Shown here one piece after another: positions 45,337 through 54,876 of a stretch of 64,000 nucleotides of DNA. The stretch covers positions 1,364,001-1,428,000 of the forward strand of contig NZ_AP012325.1 of the NCBI RefSeq assembly GCF_001025195.1. Reading direction: 5' to 3'. This DNA comes from Bifidobacterium catenulatum DSM 16992 = JCM 1194 = LMG 11043 (lineage in GTDB: Bacteria; Actinomycetota; Actinomycetes; Actinomycetales; Bifidobacteriaceae). The position numbers and the translations under genes are program-made. Below the pieces are notes generated by a model, which saw only the letters and a program-made list of their open reading frames with translations, did not search any database and was not told where the DNA came from. Position 1 is the stretch's first letter; each line of letters starts with the position of its first letter.

Positions 45337-46890
45337 ATGGCTTTGACTTTGGCATCAGCAGCACGTTTGCTCAGTGAGCATGGATTGTTGCGCGAAATCA
45401 TCCAAGGAGACGCCTGGACGCTTGACGCGCAAACCATCAACGGATTCGACAAGCCATTCGGTTCAATCACCTATGACACCAGGCAGGTCGTATCTGGCGC
45501 GCTCCTGTGCTGCAAAGGCCGTTTCAAAGCGGAATATCTCGATGGCATCGATGATCGTGGACTTGCCGCATACGTTGCGGAAAACGACTTCTCCGCGGCG
45601 ACGAAAGCTCCGGGACTTATCGTGAATGACGCGCGCAAAGCCATGAGTCTGCTGTCCGCGGCATTTTATGGGTACCCGCAGAACCAACTGAAAGTCATCG
45701 GCATTACCGGAACCAAGGGAAAAACCACTACCGCCTACCTCACCCAAGCCATGCTCAACGGCTGTTCCGACGGCAAATGCGCTTTGTTCTCTTCCGCAGA
45801 CAATTGCCTTGACGGACATACCTATGTCGAGTCCGATTTGACCACACCGGAGTCCATGGATGCGTTCCGTATGATGCGCGAAGCCGCTGATAACGGCATG
45901 AAATACCTGGTTATGGAGGTTTCGTCGCAGGCGTACAAAGTCGATCGCGTTTTCGGACTTACTTTTGACGTCGCCGCATTCCTTAATATCAGCCCGGACC
46001 ATATCAGCCCCATCGAGCATCCGACATTCGAGGATTACTTCCACTGCAAACGGCAGATTGTGAAGAATTGCCGTTCCCTGGTTCTCGGCACGGCATGCGC
46101 ACATGCCGATCTTATTCGTCAGGATGCTGCAATCGCCGATATTCCCGTCACCACGTTCGCTCTTGGCGAAGCATCGGCCGCGGATGTGACCGCATGGCCG
46201 GAATCCGCCGACCATAGCCGTTTCGCCATTGCGGTGGAAGGTGAACAGATCGGCTCGCTCAGCCTGCAATTGGATGGCGATTTCAATTATGCGAACGCCG
46301 CCGCGGCCATTGCCATTGCGCATGCCGTTGGATTCGATTTCCACGAAACCGCCGCGAAGGAAGCACTGCGCAATATGGAACCGGTACGTATCGCCGGTCG
46401 TATGGAGCATTTCCACGATACGAAGTCGAACACCATCGCCATCGTTGATTATGCGCACAATTATGCTTCCGTAACGGCGTTGCTTGACTATGTCGACCAA
46501 CGCTACGGCAAGGACGATCCTGAAGTCACGCTGGTCACTGGATCCGCAGGCAATAAAGCGTATGATCGCAGATCGGAAATCGTCAGGGCCGCACAGAATC
46601 GCGTCAACCATCTGATTCTCACCTTCGAAGACACGGATGACGAGCCTGTGGAACACGTCTGTCAAAACATGCTCGACAGTGTCACCAATCCTGATCTGGA
46701 TGCGAGGATCATTCTCGACCGTACGGAAGCAGTGGAGTCGACCGTAGCAATCGACCGCAAGAATCCCAACCGCCTCCATATCATCCTTATCATCGGCAAA
46801 GGCAACGAGCGCTGGTTCAAGAACCACGGCAAGCATATTCCCTTCGAAGGCGACGACCACATTGTGGAACGTATTTTTGGGCTTGTCTGA
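45337..46890 (+). CDS. murE: MurE-family UDP-MurNAc-tripeptide synthetase
   Basis: ATP-dependent ligase of 517 residues adding the third amino acid to UDP-MurNAc-L-Ala-D-Glu. N domain SITYDTRQVVSGALLCCKG, ATP loop GITGTKGKTTTAY, VMEVSSQAYKVDRV, carbamylated Lys region FEDYFHCKRQ, and C-domain VDYAHNYASV. Where DAP-adding enzymes have DNPR, this one has FEDTDDEPVEHV with no Arg, fitting L-Lys or L-Orn, as in bifidobacterial walls. AGGGAGA precedes ATG 45337. It is followed by femX, and both belong to cross-bridge synthesis. Confidence 0.88.
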   Translation: MALTLASAARLLSEHGLLREIIQGDAWTLDAQTINGFDKPFGSITYDTRQVVSGALLCCKGRFKAEYLDGIDDRGLAAYVAENDFSAATKAPGLIVNDARKAMSLLSAAFYGYPQNQLKVIGITGTKGKTTTAYLTQAMLNGCSDGKCALFSSADNCLDGHTYVESDLTTPESMDAFRMMREAADNGMKYLVMEVSSQAYKVDRVFGLTFDVAAFLNISPDHISPIEHPTFEDYFHCKRQIVKNCRSLVLGTACAHADLIRQDAAIADIPVTTFALGEASAADVTAWPESADHSRFAIAVEGEQIGSLSLQLDGDFNYANAAAAIAIAHAVGFDFHETAAKEALRNMEPVRIAGRMEHFHDTKSNTIAIVDYAHNYASVTALLDYVDQRYGKDDPEVTLVTGSAGNKAYDRRSEIVRAAQNRVNHLILTFEDTDDEPVEHVCQNMLDSVTNPDLDARIILDRTEAVESTVAIDRKNPNRLHIILIIGKGNERWFKNHGKHIPFEGDDHIVERIFGLV

Positions 46891-46951
46891 CCTGCGGCAA
46901 CAGCCAACCATCATCGAGTAATCACCAACCATAAGGAACAATCCAACAATC

Positions 46952-47950
46952 ATGATCACTCTTGAATTCACCGACGCAGCCACCATGGAACAGCAGGCCG
47001 TGCAGGCGGGTCTTACCCTGCCCATCGAACAGACCGCAGTGTGGGCCAAATATCAGAACACCATTGACGGACGTACGCCGTGGGGTGCGTATGTGGTGAA
47101 GCAGGACGGCGCTCCGATCGCATTCATCGCGCTCATCGATTACGAAACCCATGGCTACCACTATTTGAGGTCCGTTCATGGTCCGGCTTGGCTTGACAAG
47201 CCTTCCGCGCAGCTGGAAGCACAGGTTCGTGACCTGCTTGTTGAGGACGTACGCAAACGCGATAAAAACGTTGTGTTCCTGCGTATCGACTTGTGGGATT
47301 TCGAAGGCTCGTTCCCGGTGCTTTCCACCGTTCCTTACAACGAGACCGTGTATGTGGACCTCACCGGTGGCGATGAGGCGGTTCTTACACGCATGAAGAA
47401 GCGTGGCCGCCGCGACGTGCGTAAGGCGTTGAGGGAAAGCCCCGCCGCTTGCGCCGATGAGACCGCGCAGGCTATGGCTGATTTTTCCGAATACTACGAG
47501 GTCATGGTTGATACCGCCCACCGTGATGGCTTCTCCCCCGCTCCGATGAGCGACTATGTCGATATGATCAGCAATCTTGGCCCTGATCATGCGCGCGTGT
47601 TCGCGGCACGTATCGACGGCAAGGTTGTGGCATGGTCCATCATCACCATCAACGGCGATCACGCGGTCTATTACTATGCGTGCATGCGTACGGAAATCAT
47701 GCGCCAGCATGTTCCCGACAAACTGATTTACGTTGTATGTTGCGCACTTGGAGAGCGGGGCTGCACTGTTCTCGATTTGATGGGCATCGGCAACGATTTC
47801 GCGCCTTCATTGAAGAGTTTGAACGGATTCAAGACGAAATTCTCCGAGAATATCGTACAGGTTTCGGCAGGTCGTGACATTCCGGTCAAGAAGGCGTTCT
47901 ACCGTTCGCTCACGCTGCTGCAGTCGCTACGTCGCAAACTACGCAAGTAA
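46952..47950 (+). CDS. FemAB-type peptidoglycan bridge aminoacyltransferase
   Basis: 332 residues with two GNAT-like lobes, as in FemX/MurM: PIEQTAVWAKYQ near the N-terminus, VRKRDKNVVFLRIDLWDF, RRDVRKALRES and the second acetyltransferase fold DKLIYVVCCALGERG followed by LMGIGNDFAPSLKSLNGFKTKF. It transfers amino acids from charged tRNA to the Lys/Orn side chain of lipid II. Pairing with a Lys-type MurE suits the family. The amino acid added cannot be told from sequence. Confidence 0.85.
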   Translation: MITLEFTDAATMEQQAVQAGLTLPIEQTAVWAKYQNTIDGRTPWGAYVVKQDGAPIAFIALIDYETHGYHYLRSVHGPAWLDKPSAQLEAQVRDLLVEDVRKRDKNVVFLRIDLWDFEGSFPVLSTVPYNETVYVDLTGGDEAVLTRMKKRGRRDVRKALRESPAACADETAQAMADFSEYYEVMVDTAHRDGFSPAPMSDYVDMISNLGPDHARVFAARIDGKVVAWSIITINGDHAVYYYACMRTEIMRQHVPDKLIYVVCCALGERGCTVLDLMGIGNDFAPSLKSLNGFKTKFSENIVQVSAGRDIPVKKAFYRSLTLLQSLRRKLRK

Positions 47951-47987
47951 TAATCGCGCCTCACGACGGATAGCGCAAAATATCGTG

Positions 47988-48030
47988 CAAAGGAGTATGC
48001 AGCGAATCGATATCGCTACATACTCCTTTG
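47988..48030. terminator. Bidirectional terminator between femX and folC
   Basis: Arms CAAAGGAGTATG and CATACTCCTTTG (near 47988-47999 and 48019-48030) with inner AGCGA/TCGCT pairing; A and T runs flank it. Confidence 0.85.
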
Positions 48031-48105
48031 TATTGCATTACAAGTTGTTGTATCGATGGATCGTCGACAACAACCGACAATCCATCATCGCCATGCATTA
48101 TGCGA

Positions 48106-49728
48106 TTACTGCACATCTTCAGAAGATGCAGCATCCGCATGCTCAACTTCGGAAGCATCTTCTTCGGAACCATCAGTATCTTCATCTTCAGCAAGATCTG
48201 GACCGACACTGCCGAAATCGTTGATATCGAAATCAGGATTGGCGTCAGATTCGAAATCGAGATCCGCCTCGTCCTGATCCTTACGCGGTTCCGGCTCAAC
48301 AGCCGTCTGGAAGACACGTTCCGACTTCGGCTTCTTCAAATCGGGATTGACTTTCTCTTCCAGCATGAGACGTGCATCGCCAGCCGTGGTGAAGCTACCG
48401 CAAATCAGCACGCCGTGACCATAGCCAACACCAAGCTCATCATCGGCGTCAACCATATTAACAGCCTCCTGAATGGCATCCGGCAGCTCAGGAACACACG
48501 TAACCCTTTCCGCACCAAACACGCGTTCAGCAACCGTTTTCAGGTCTTCCGCGGGCATCACACGATCACGCCACGAGTTTTCAGTGACAATCACATGGCT
48601 CAGTAATGGTTCGAGCACGCCCAAATACTCTTCGACCTGCTTGTCTCCCATCATGGCGATCACGCCGACGAGCTGCTGGAAATCGTAATTTTCCTCAATC
48701 GCGGCACGCAACGATTCTGCCGCATTCACATTATGCCCGCCATCCAGAATGATCGTTGGCGATGTACGAATCTGCTCGATGCGGCCTGGAATCCTCACCG
48801 TGCTCAACGACTCAGCCACAAGATCACCGTCAAGCGCACCGTTGACGGGAATCACCACTTCCGCCGCGCACAGGGCCGCGAGCGCATTATGCGCCTGATG
48901 TTCGCCGAATTTGGCGACCGGCACTTCTGCGTACGTGCCATTCGGCGTACGCAGGGTCACAACCTGACCGCCGACTGCCGGAATGCGGGTCACGACTTCC
49001 GCTTCGATGCCGTCTCGCACCAGATTGGCATGGTTTTCCGCCGCCGCTTCCTCGATAATCGGCATGACGGCCTCTTCATGCGGTTGACGCCCAATAACCG
49101 CGGTGCAGCCCGGCTTGATAATGCCGACTTTTTCGGATGCGATCTGTTCCACGGTATTGCCAAGCCATGCCATATGGTCCATGTCGATCGGTCCGATAAT
49201 GGCCGCATCGGCATCGAGCACGTTGGTGGCGTCCCAGCGGCCGCCCATACCGACTTCAACGATGGCCACATCGACCGGAGCGTCGGCGAACTTCCAGATG
49301 GCCATGGCGGTAAGCACTTCGAAGAAGCTCATTTTTGGCTTGTCGAGTTCTCCCATCTTCATGTCGACCATGGCTACAAGGTCTTTGATTTGATCCCAGG
49401 TATCAACGAAATCATCGTCGGAAAGCTGCTGTCCGTCGATGGCGATGCGCTCGTTGACATGTTCAAGATGCGGTGACGTGTACAAACCGGTTCGCATGCC
49501 GTAGGCGCGGCAGATCGCCTCGGTCATGCGCGCGGTAGACCCTTTGCCGTTGGTTCCGGTGATGTGAATCACACGGAACGACTGCTCGGGATGTCCCATG
49601 ATGTCGAGGATCATCTTCATGCGTTGCAGGTCAAGATTGGTGGTATTGCGCTCTGATGGGCGGCTCATGATGTCGCGTTCGACGTCGATCATGCTTTCAT
49701 TGTTGCGATTCGGATGTTCGAATGACAT
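48106..49728 (-). CDS. folC: Folylpolyglutamate/dihydrofolate synthase with acidic tail
   Basis: Mur-ligase-like enzyme adding glutamate to folates. ATP loop HITGTNGKGSTARM, then TSPHLEHVNERI, FFEVLTAMA, VEVGMGGRWDATN, and C-terminal DGGHNVNAAESL. The last 75 or so residues are an added, strongly acidic and low-complexity tail (DEADLDFESDANPDFD, then DEDTDGSEEDASEVE) not needed by the fold. The start is uncertain: MSFEHPNRN at 49728 is listed, and a TTG at 49770 with a GGGAGA directly before it is the alternative. Single gene. Confidence 0.88.
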   Translation of the reverse strand: MSFEHPNRNNESMIDVERDIMSRPSERNTTNLDLQRMKMILDIMGHPEQSFRVIHITGTNGKGSTARMTEAICRAYGMRTGLYTSPHLEHVNERIAIDGQQLSDDDFVDTWDQIKDLVAMVDMKMGELDKPKMSFFEVLTAMAIWKFADAPVDVAIVEVGMGGRWDATNVLDADAAIIGPIDMDHMAWLGNTVEQIASEKVGIIKPGCTAVIGRQPHEEAVMPIIEEAAAENHANLVRDGIEAEVVTRIPAVGGQVVTLRTPNGTYAEVPVAKFGEHQAHNALAALCAAEVVIPVNGALDGDLVAESLSTVRIPGRIEQIRTSPTIILDGGHNVNAAESLRAAIEENYDFQQLVGVIAMMGDKQVEEYLGVLEPLLSHVIVTENSWRDRVMPAEDLKTVAERVFGAERVTCVPELPDAIQEAVNMVDADDELGVGYGHGVLICGSFTTAGDARLMLEEKVNPDLKKPKSERVFQTAVEPEPRKDQDEADLDFESDANPDFDINDFGSVGPDLAEDEDTDGSEEDASEVEHADAASSEDVQ

Positions 49729-49874
49729 ATTCTTTCGGATTCCTCCCCTACCTTGGGATTGCTCACTCAATCTCCCTTATTCTATGTGCTTGCATGAACG
49801 TTGCGCGGCGCAAAAAGTTATAGGATGGTTTGCGGTAATTGCGTAAGCATGGATAACCATATTCAGGAGATGTG

Positions 49875-51476
49875 ATGAACGAAGTCATTACCGCTAAAGA
49901 CAAGGAGTATGAAGCCATGGAGCAGTCCAGCGCCCCCGGCCCTGATCAGGCGATGAGCGACCGTGTGAACAATCGTTCGCTGCGCCCGCGTTCCGAGGCG
50001 TTCAAGGAGTTCATGACCACCGGTTGGGATGATAATGAGCCGGCTATTGAACCGTTGGAGTCTTCCCATTACATTCAGGCTCGTCTTGACACGCTGGGCA
50101 AGGCTTTTCCTGGAGATCGTATTGTGATTCCGGCCGGTCAGCCGAAGGTGCGCAACAATGACTGCGACTATGCGTTCCGTCCGGATACGACGTTTTCGTA
50201 TTACACCGGTTTGGGTGAAGACTACGAGGCCGGTGCAGTGCTGGTGTTGAATCCAGTTGATCCTGATTCTCCGGAGGCTGCGGCCGGCAAGACGCATGTG
50301 CCGGAATTGTTTGTGGCTCCGCGTGCGAACCACTACACGCAGGACTTTTTCATGAATGCCCATTATGGAGAGTATTGGGTTGGACCTCGTGCCGGCTTGC
50401 AGGAGATGACTGCAATGACCGGTATTGAGACCAATGACATTGCACAGCTGTCTGACGCATTGAGCAAGGATGTCGGCTCTGAAGCTGGTGCCGTGCGTGT
50501 GCGTGTGATTCGCGAGGCTGATCCGCAGATCACCGAAATGGTGGAGGACATTCGCGAGGCGAACGGTTTCGCCGATCCGGATGACAATACCGATGCCGAT
50601 GACAAGCTTCATGAGTTTGCCGCCGAGGCTCGCATGTGCAAGGACGAATATGAGATTCGTGAAATGCGCAAGGCCGTTGCCGCAACCAAGCATGGTTTCG
50701 ACAATATTCTGCGCAAGCTGCCGTCGTCGCTCGACAAGCCTCGTTCGGAACGTATGTTGGAAGGCGCGTTCAATGCCATTTCCCGTGAGGAAGGCAATGA
50801 GGTCGGCTACGATACGATCATCGCTTCCGGCGCTCATGCGCCGATTCTGCATTGGATGCGTAACACCGGTACCGTGGAGTCCGGCGATCTGCTGCTGATT
50901 GATGCCGGTGTGGAAGTCAATAGCCTGTATACGGCCGACATCACGCGCACGTTCCCAACCAACGGTAAGTTCACTGATTTCCAAAAAAAGTTGTATCAGG
51001 CGGTTTTGGACTCCCAGCAGGCTGGTTTTGAGGCTGCCAAGCCGGGTGCCACGTATTCCGACATTCATCATGCGTGCATGCGTGTGATCGCTGAACGCCT
51101 GCACGAATGGGGCATTCTTCCGGTCGATGTCGAGGAGTCGCTTTCTCCGGAAGGACAACAGCATCGACGTTGGCTCGCCTGTGGTGTGGCCCATCATCTT
51201 GGTTTGGATGTGCATGATTGCGCTCAGGCACGTTATGAGTCGTATCAGGGCGCTGCAATTCGTCCAGGCATGATTTTCACGATTGAACCGGGTCTGTATT
51301 TCCGTGAGGATGATCTGTTGATTCCACCGGAGTATCGCGGCATCGGCATTCGCGTTGAAGATGATGTGCTGATGACTGAGGATGGTCCGGAATGGATTTC
51401 CGCCGGCATTCCAAAGCAGATCGATGAGGTCGAAGAGTGGATGGCCAGCATGGCTGCCGAAGGTGCAAAGGCCTGA
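49875..51476 (+). CDS. pepP: Xaa-Pro aminopeptidase (M24B family)
   Basis: Dinuclear-metal aminopeptidase P of about 533 residues removing N-terminal residues before proline. AGGAG at 49865-49869 sets ATG 49875. N-terminal creatinase-like domain (CDYAFRPDTTFSYYTGLGED), then the pita-bread fold with metal ligands in LLIDAGVEVNSLYTADITR, HHLGLDVHD, TIEPGLYF and GIGIRVEDDVL. It should be cytoplasmic, with no signal peptide. The Nudix gene starts one base after its stop. Confidence 0.92.
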   Translation: MNEVITAKDKEYEAMEQSSAPGPDQAMSDRVNNRSLRPRSEAFKEFMTTGWDDNEPAIEPLESSHYIQARLDTLGKAFPGDRIVIPAGQPKVRNNDCDYAFRPDTTFSYYTGLGEDYEAGAVLVLNPVDPDSPEAAAGKTHVPELFVAPRANHYTQDFFMNAHYGEYWVGPRAGLQEMTAMTGIETNDIAQLSDALSKDVGSEAGAVRVRVIREADPQITEMVEDIREANGFADPDDNTDADDKLHEFAAEARMCKDEYEIREMRKAVAATKHGFDNILRKLPSSLDKPRSERMLEGAFNAISREEGNEVGYDTIIASGAHAPILHWMRNTGTVESGDLLLIDAGVEVNSLYTADITRTFPTNGKFTDFQKKLYQAVLDSQQAGFEAAKPGATYSDIHHACMRVIAERLHEWGILPVDVEESLSPEGQQHRRWLACGVAHHLGLDVHDCAQARYESYQGAAIRPGMIFTIEPGLYFREDDLLIPPEYRGIGIRVEDDVLMTEDGPEWISAGIPKQIDEVEEWMASMAAEGAKA

Positions 51477-51477
51477 T

Positions 51478-51999
51478 ATGCCAACGCCTGAATTCATTCT
51501 CGAGTTACGCAAGAAAGTCGGTCACGATCTCCTGTGGCTGATGGGCGTCTCCGGCTATGTCGAAGACGAGCGGGGTCGTGTACTTCTTGGCAAGCGTTCC
51601 GATACCGGCGAATGGGCCATGGTGTATGGCATTAATGAGCCCGGCGAAGAGCCTGCCGACACGGTGGCACGTGAAGTCAAAGAAGAGACTGGCGTGGATG
51701 TCATCGTCACCGATTTGGTGTCGGTGAAGTCCTCCCATAGGGTGCTTACGTATGCGAATGGCGACAACACCATGTATATGGATCACCTGTTTATATGCAG
51801 GCCGGATCCAAATGGCAATACCGAACCGTTCGTAGGTGACGAGGAGAGCCTCAACGTAGGCTGGTTCTCCCCCGACGATCTGCCTCAGCCCCTGGCCGAC
51901 ACCACAGTGGAACGCATGGGCTACGTGCGTGAGTACATCAAGAACAAGGCGAACGGCGACGCACACGCGCAATTCTCCTTCAACGGTACGATTCGCTGA
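51478..51999 (+). CDS. Nudix hydrolase
   Basis: 173 residues starting at ATG 51478, which follows the pepP stop by one base (coupled). Nudix box: GEEPADTVAREVKEETGVDV with REVKEE catalytic glutamates intact. It also has LLGKRSDTGEWAMVYGINEPGEE. It should hydrolyse a nucleoside diphosphate linked to another group; the substrate is not evident. It ends before the strong hairpin 52022. Confidence 0.88.
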   Translation: MPTPEFILELRKKVGHDLLWLMGVSGYVEDERGRVLLGKRSDTGEWAMVYGINEPGEEPADTVAREVKEETGVDVIVTDLVSVKSSHRVLTYANGDNTMYMDHLFICRPDPNGNTEPFVGDEESLNVGWFSPDDLPQPLADTTVERMGYVREYIKNKANGDAHAQFSFNGTIR

Positions 52000-52021
52000 A
52001 CACAGTCACAATTGAATATAT

Positions 52022-52070
52022 ACACAAGAGCTGGTGTGACGGTTCATGATCGTCGCACCAGCTCTTGTGT
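52022..52070. terminator. Bidirectional terminator after the Nudix gene
   Basis: Perfect 15-base arms ACACAAGAGCTGGTG (52022-52036) and CACCAGCTCTTGTGT (52056-52070) between convergent units. Confidence 0.9.
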
Positions 52071-52101
52071 ATGTCAGGAAGCCGCGAAACTCACTCCGGC
52101 A

Positions 52102-52575
52102 TCAAATTCCTTTGGCGAGCAACTCGTGCAGCTGAGCGCAATGTTCTCGCTGTTCACGCGGATCAGGCACCGGCAGCGATGCCAACAACTTCTGCGTGTA
52201 GGGATTCTGCGGGTTATTCATAACCTGATCGGCATCACCATGTTCCACAATCTCACCCTTATGCATCACCATAATGCAATCGGCCAGCATATCGACCACG
52301 GCAAGATCATGGGTGATGAACAGGCATGCGAAACCTATTTCCGCCTGCAGTTTCTTGAACAGCTCCAACACCTTCGCCTGTACCGGCACATCCAATGCAG
52401 AATTCGGCTCGTCAGCGATAAGCAGGCTCGGCTTAAGAACCAACGCTCGTGCCAAGGAGGCACGCTGACCGCCAGAAAGCTCATGCGGGAAACGGTTCAT
52501 ATATACCATTTCGAGCAGATCTCCCACATAGTCGCTCGCTTCCGACACAGACGAGTACTTTTTATGCACGATCAA
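52102..52575 (-). pseudogene. Truncated oligopeptide ABC ATPase (oppF remnant)
   Basis: Only the C-terminal half of an OppF-type ATPase, about 157 codons against about 330 in the family. Walker A and the Q-loop are missing. Signature FPHELSGGQR, Walker B LLIADEPNSALD (usual T changed to N), FITHDLAVV and NPQNPYTQKLLASLPVPDP remain. A few residues that normally follow LLE.V before YMNRFPHEL are deleted in frame. It cannot bind ATP normally, so it is a decaying fragment. Its 5' side abuts the ROK operator region, so the loss may be the scar of a larger transporter locus. Confidence 0.85.
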
Positions 52576-52621
52576 TCGACATCCTTTATGACACGCCGAA
52601 AGACAGAACTTGCGCCAAGTA

Positions 52622-52644
52622 ATTAACTACGTTAATATATCAAC
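52622..52644 (+). promoter_or_regulatory. Operator of the ROK regulator (own promoter)
   Basis: Palindrome ATTAAC-TAC-GTTAAT (52622-52636) continuing into ATATATCAAC. The element TTAACTAC-GTTAATA-TATCAAC recurs with 3 differences upstream of the epimerase remnant at 55733. It lies about 40 bases before the ROK start. Confidence 0.6.
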
Positions 52645-52685
52645 AGGTTCAACGAATGGTCCGTGCACTGGCGCAAGGAGGTGTT

Positions 52686-53888
52686 ATGAGTAATTACAGT
52701 GCTCAGCAATCATCGATTTCCGAGAATAATCGATCCCGCATCTTGCAATACCTGTATCACAACGGCATCTGCTCACGTGCGCAAATCGCAAAGGCAGTCG
52801 GATTGACTCCTGCGGCAATCACCAAAATCACGGCAAAACTGCTCGCACAGAACATCATCGAAGAAACTGGCGACATGGAAGGCGATAAGAATCGTCGTTC
52901 CATCGGGTTGAATCTCAACTGCGGAAAATACCATGTGATTGGCTTGAAATTCGCACGCAGTTTGGTGCAAATCGGTCTGTTCGATCTTAAATGCAACCGT
53001 ATTTCGCTTACCGATCTTCCGACCGTCAGCGAAGAAAACATCAACGAGACAGTCAAACAGATCCACAACACCATTCGTCACCTCATCGCCAAAGACGAGA
53101 AAATCGTGGCAGTCGGCATGGCAGTCCCCGGACCATACCTTATCGAAGAAGGGCATACCGCACTCGTCTCCTCCATGCAGGGCTGGCGCAAAGTCAATTT
53201 CATCAAGGAATTCAGCGAAGCCTTCGACGTACCTGTGTTTGTAGAGCAAGATGCACGCGCAGGCGCCTTGGCACAGTTCCTGTTCAATCCGGAACTGTCC
53301 GAAGGATCCCTCGCCTACTATCTGCTCGGCGAAGGCATCGGTCTTGGCATCATCGACAATGGCACGATCTATTACGGTGCCCACGGCACCGCCACCGAAA
53401 TCGGACACATCTCCGTTGACGTCAATGGCAAACCCTGCGACTGCGGCAATTACGGATGTCTCGAACGTTACTGCTCGGCCAATGCAATCCACGAAATGCT
53501 CAACAAGCAACCGTATATCGTTCCCGGATGCGAAACCATGACGCACGCACAGGCATGTGCCGCGCTATTCGCCAAAAACGCTGCCGGAGACGAAGCAACC
53601 GCGGAACTCACCTCTGAAATCGCACGATATATCGGATACGGCGCAGTCAACATCATCAACGCATTCAACCCGACGCATATCGTACTTGGAGACATCGTTT
53701 CCCAAGCCGGGCAGCCGCTACTTGACGAAGTCAAGCAGGTCGTTCGAGAACGCACCATTCCCGAAGTCAGCTGCAATACCGAAATCACCTTATCCACACT
53801 ACCCACTGATGCCACCGTCACCGGTGCCGCCGCCGTGGCCATCACCAATTTTCTAGAACATCCTTCGATGTTCTTTGACGTCGCATAG
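52686..53888 (+). CDS. ROK-family transcriptional regulator
   Basis: 400 residues. AAGGAGGTG sets ATG 52686; a longer frame from 52656 lacks a site. N-terminal winged helix (ENNRSRILQYLYHNGICSRA, then LTPAAITKITAKLLAQ) is joined to a sugar-kinase-like ROK domain (AVGMAVPGPYLIEEG, VEQDARAGALAQF, GEGIGLGIIDNGTIYYGAHG) with the zinc/Cys motif CDCGNYGCLERYC. NagC/XylR-type proteins bind sugars or sugar phosphates to release DNA. It is followed 27 bases later by fructokinase. The shared operator at 55733 links it to the epimerase remnant. Confidence 0.88.
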   Translation: MSNYSAQQSSISENNRSRILQYLYHNGICSRAQIAKAVGLTPAAITKITAKLLAQNIIEETGDMEGDKNRRSIGLNLNCGKYHVIGLKFARSLVQIGLFDLKCNRISLTDLPTVSEENINETVKQIHNTIRHLIAKDEKIVAVGMAVPGPYLIEEGHTALVSSMQGWRKVNFIKEFSEAFDVPVFVEQDARAGALAQFLFNPELSEGSLAYYLLGEGIGLGIIDNGTIYYGAHGTATEIGHISVDVNGKPCDCGNYGCLERYCSANAIHEMLNKQPYIVPGCETMTHAQACAALFAKNAAGDEATAELTSEIARYIGYGAVNIINAFNPTHIVLGDIVSQAGQPLLDEVKQVVRERTIPEVSCNTEITLSTLPTDATVTGAAAVAITNFLEHPSMFFDVA

Positions 53889-53915
53889 CACGCCACAACC
53901 AAAGAAAGGAACACC

Positions 53916-54815
53916 ATGTCCAAGCCAATCGTCATCTCTCTCGGCGAAATCCTATGGGATATGCTCCCCACCGGCAAACGTGCCGGCGGCGCACCCGTCA
54001 ATTTCGCATATCATGCGTCTCAGAACGGCGCGGAAAGCTTCGCCATCAGCGCGGTCGGCAACGACGAACTGGGCAATGAGCTGCTTGCAGACGCCCACAA
54101 GGCCGGCATCAACACGCTGGTGCAGACCAACGAATACCCGACAGGCACGGTTGACGTGGCTCTGACCAACGGCATTCCGGAATACACCATCGTCGAAAAC
54201 GTGGCATGGGATCACATCAAGCTCACCGACGAGCTCATTGAAGCCGTATCCAAGGCCGACGCCGTCTGCTTCGGCACCCTCGGCCTGCGCTCCCCTGAAT
54301 CCCACGACACCATCGTCGAGCTGCTCAAGCACACCAAGGAAGGCGCACTGAAGTTCTTCGACATCAACCTGCGCGCCAACTTCTACTCCAATGAACTCAT
54401 CGAAGAGCTGCTCAGCTACGCGAACATCTTCAAGATCAACGACGAAGAGCTGATCATGATGCGCGACATGTTCTCCATTCCTGCGTGCAATGACGAAGAG
54501 GCATGCAAGTGGTTCATCGACCGCTTCAACCTCGAGTACATCATTCTGACCGGCGGTGCCACGTTCAGTACTATCACCACCAAGGATGGCGAGATTTCCA
54601 CCCTGCGGACCCCGCATGTCGAGGTTGCAGATACCGTCGGTGCCGGTGATTCCTTCTCCGGCTCCTTCACCGGCAAGCTGCTGACCGGTGCTCCGCTCAA
54701 GGAAGCCCATCGTGCCGCCGTGAACACCGCGGCCTACGTGTGCACCAAGGAAGGCGGCTGGCCGACCTACCCGGCGGAAGGCGTTCCGGATTATCTCGCC
54801 GAAGCCGGTAAGTAA
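53916..54815 (+). CDS. PfkB-family carbohydrate kinase (fructokinase-like)
   Basis: 299 residues. N-terminal SLGEILWDMLPTGKRAGGAPVNFAYHA split around GGAPVN; C-terminal anion hole DTVGAGDSFSGSFTGKLL with the catalytic Asp. Length and motifs fit bacterial fructokinases (ScrK/Frk). With an AGE-type mannose isomerase it would send mannose via fructose to fructose-6-phosphate, the entry to the bifid shunt. It is co-transcribed with the ROK gene and ends at a strong terminator. Confidence 0.85.
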   Translation: MSKPIVISLGEILWDMLPTGKRAGGAPVNFAYHASQNGAESFAISAVGNDELGNELLADAHKAGINTLVQTNEYPTGTVDVALTNGIPEYTIVENVAWDHIKLTDELIEAVSKADAVCFGTLGLRSPESHDTIVELLKHTKEGALKFFDINLRANFYSNELIEELLSYANIFKINDEELIMMRDMFSIPACNDEEACKWFIDRFNLEYIILTGGATFSTITTKDGEISTLRTPHVEVADTVGAGDSFSGSFTGKLLTGAPLKEAHRAAVNTAAYVCTKEGGWPTYPAEGVPDYLAEAGK

Positions 54816-54841
54816 TCCCAGTTTTTCCTTTCATCATCACC

Positions 54842-54876
54842 AACGAGGCCATGTCTGCCATCATGGCCTCGTTTTT
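54842..54876 (+). terminator. Terminator of the ROK-kinase operon
   Basis: Perfect 12-base arms AACGAGGCCATG (54842-54853) and CATGGCCTCGTT (54862-54873) followed by TTTT. Confidence 0.9.

Noticed and set aside
45463..47049. Long minus-strand frame opposite murE
   Set aside because: murE motifs are all present on the plus strand; the antisense frame has none.
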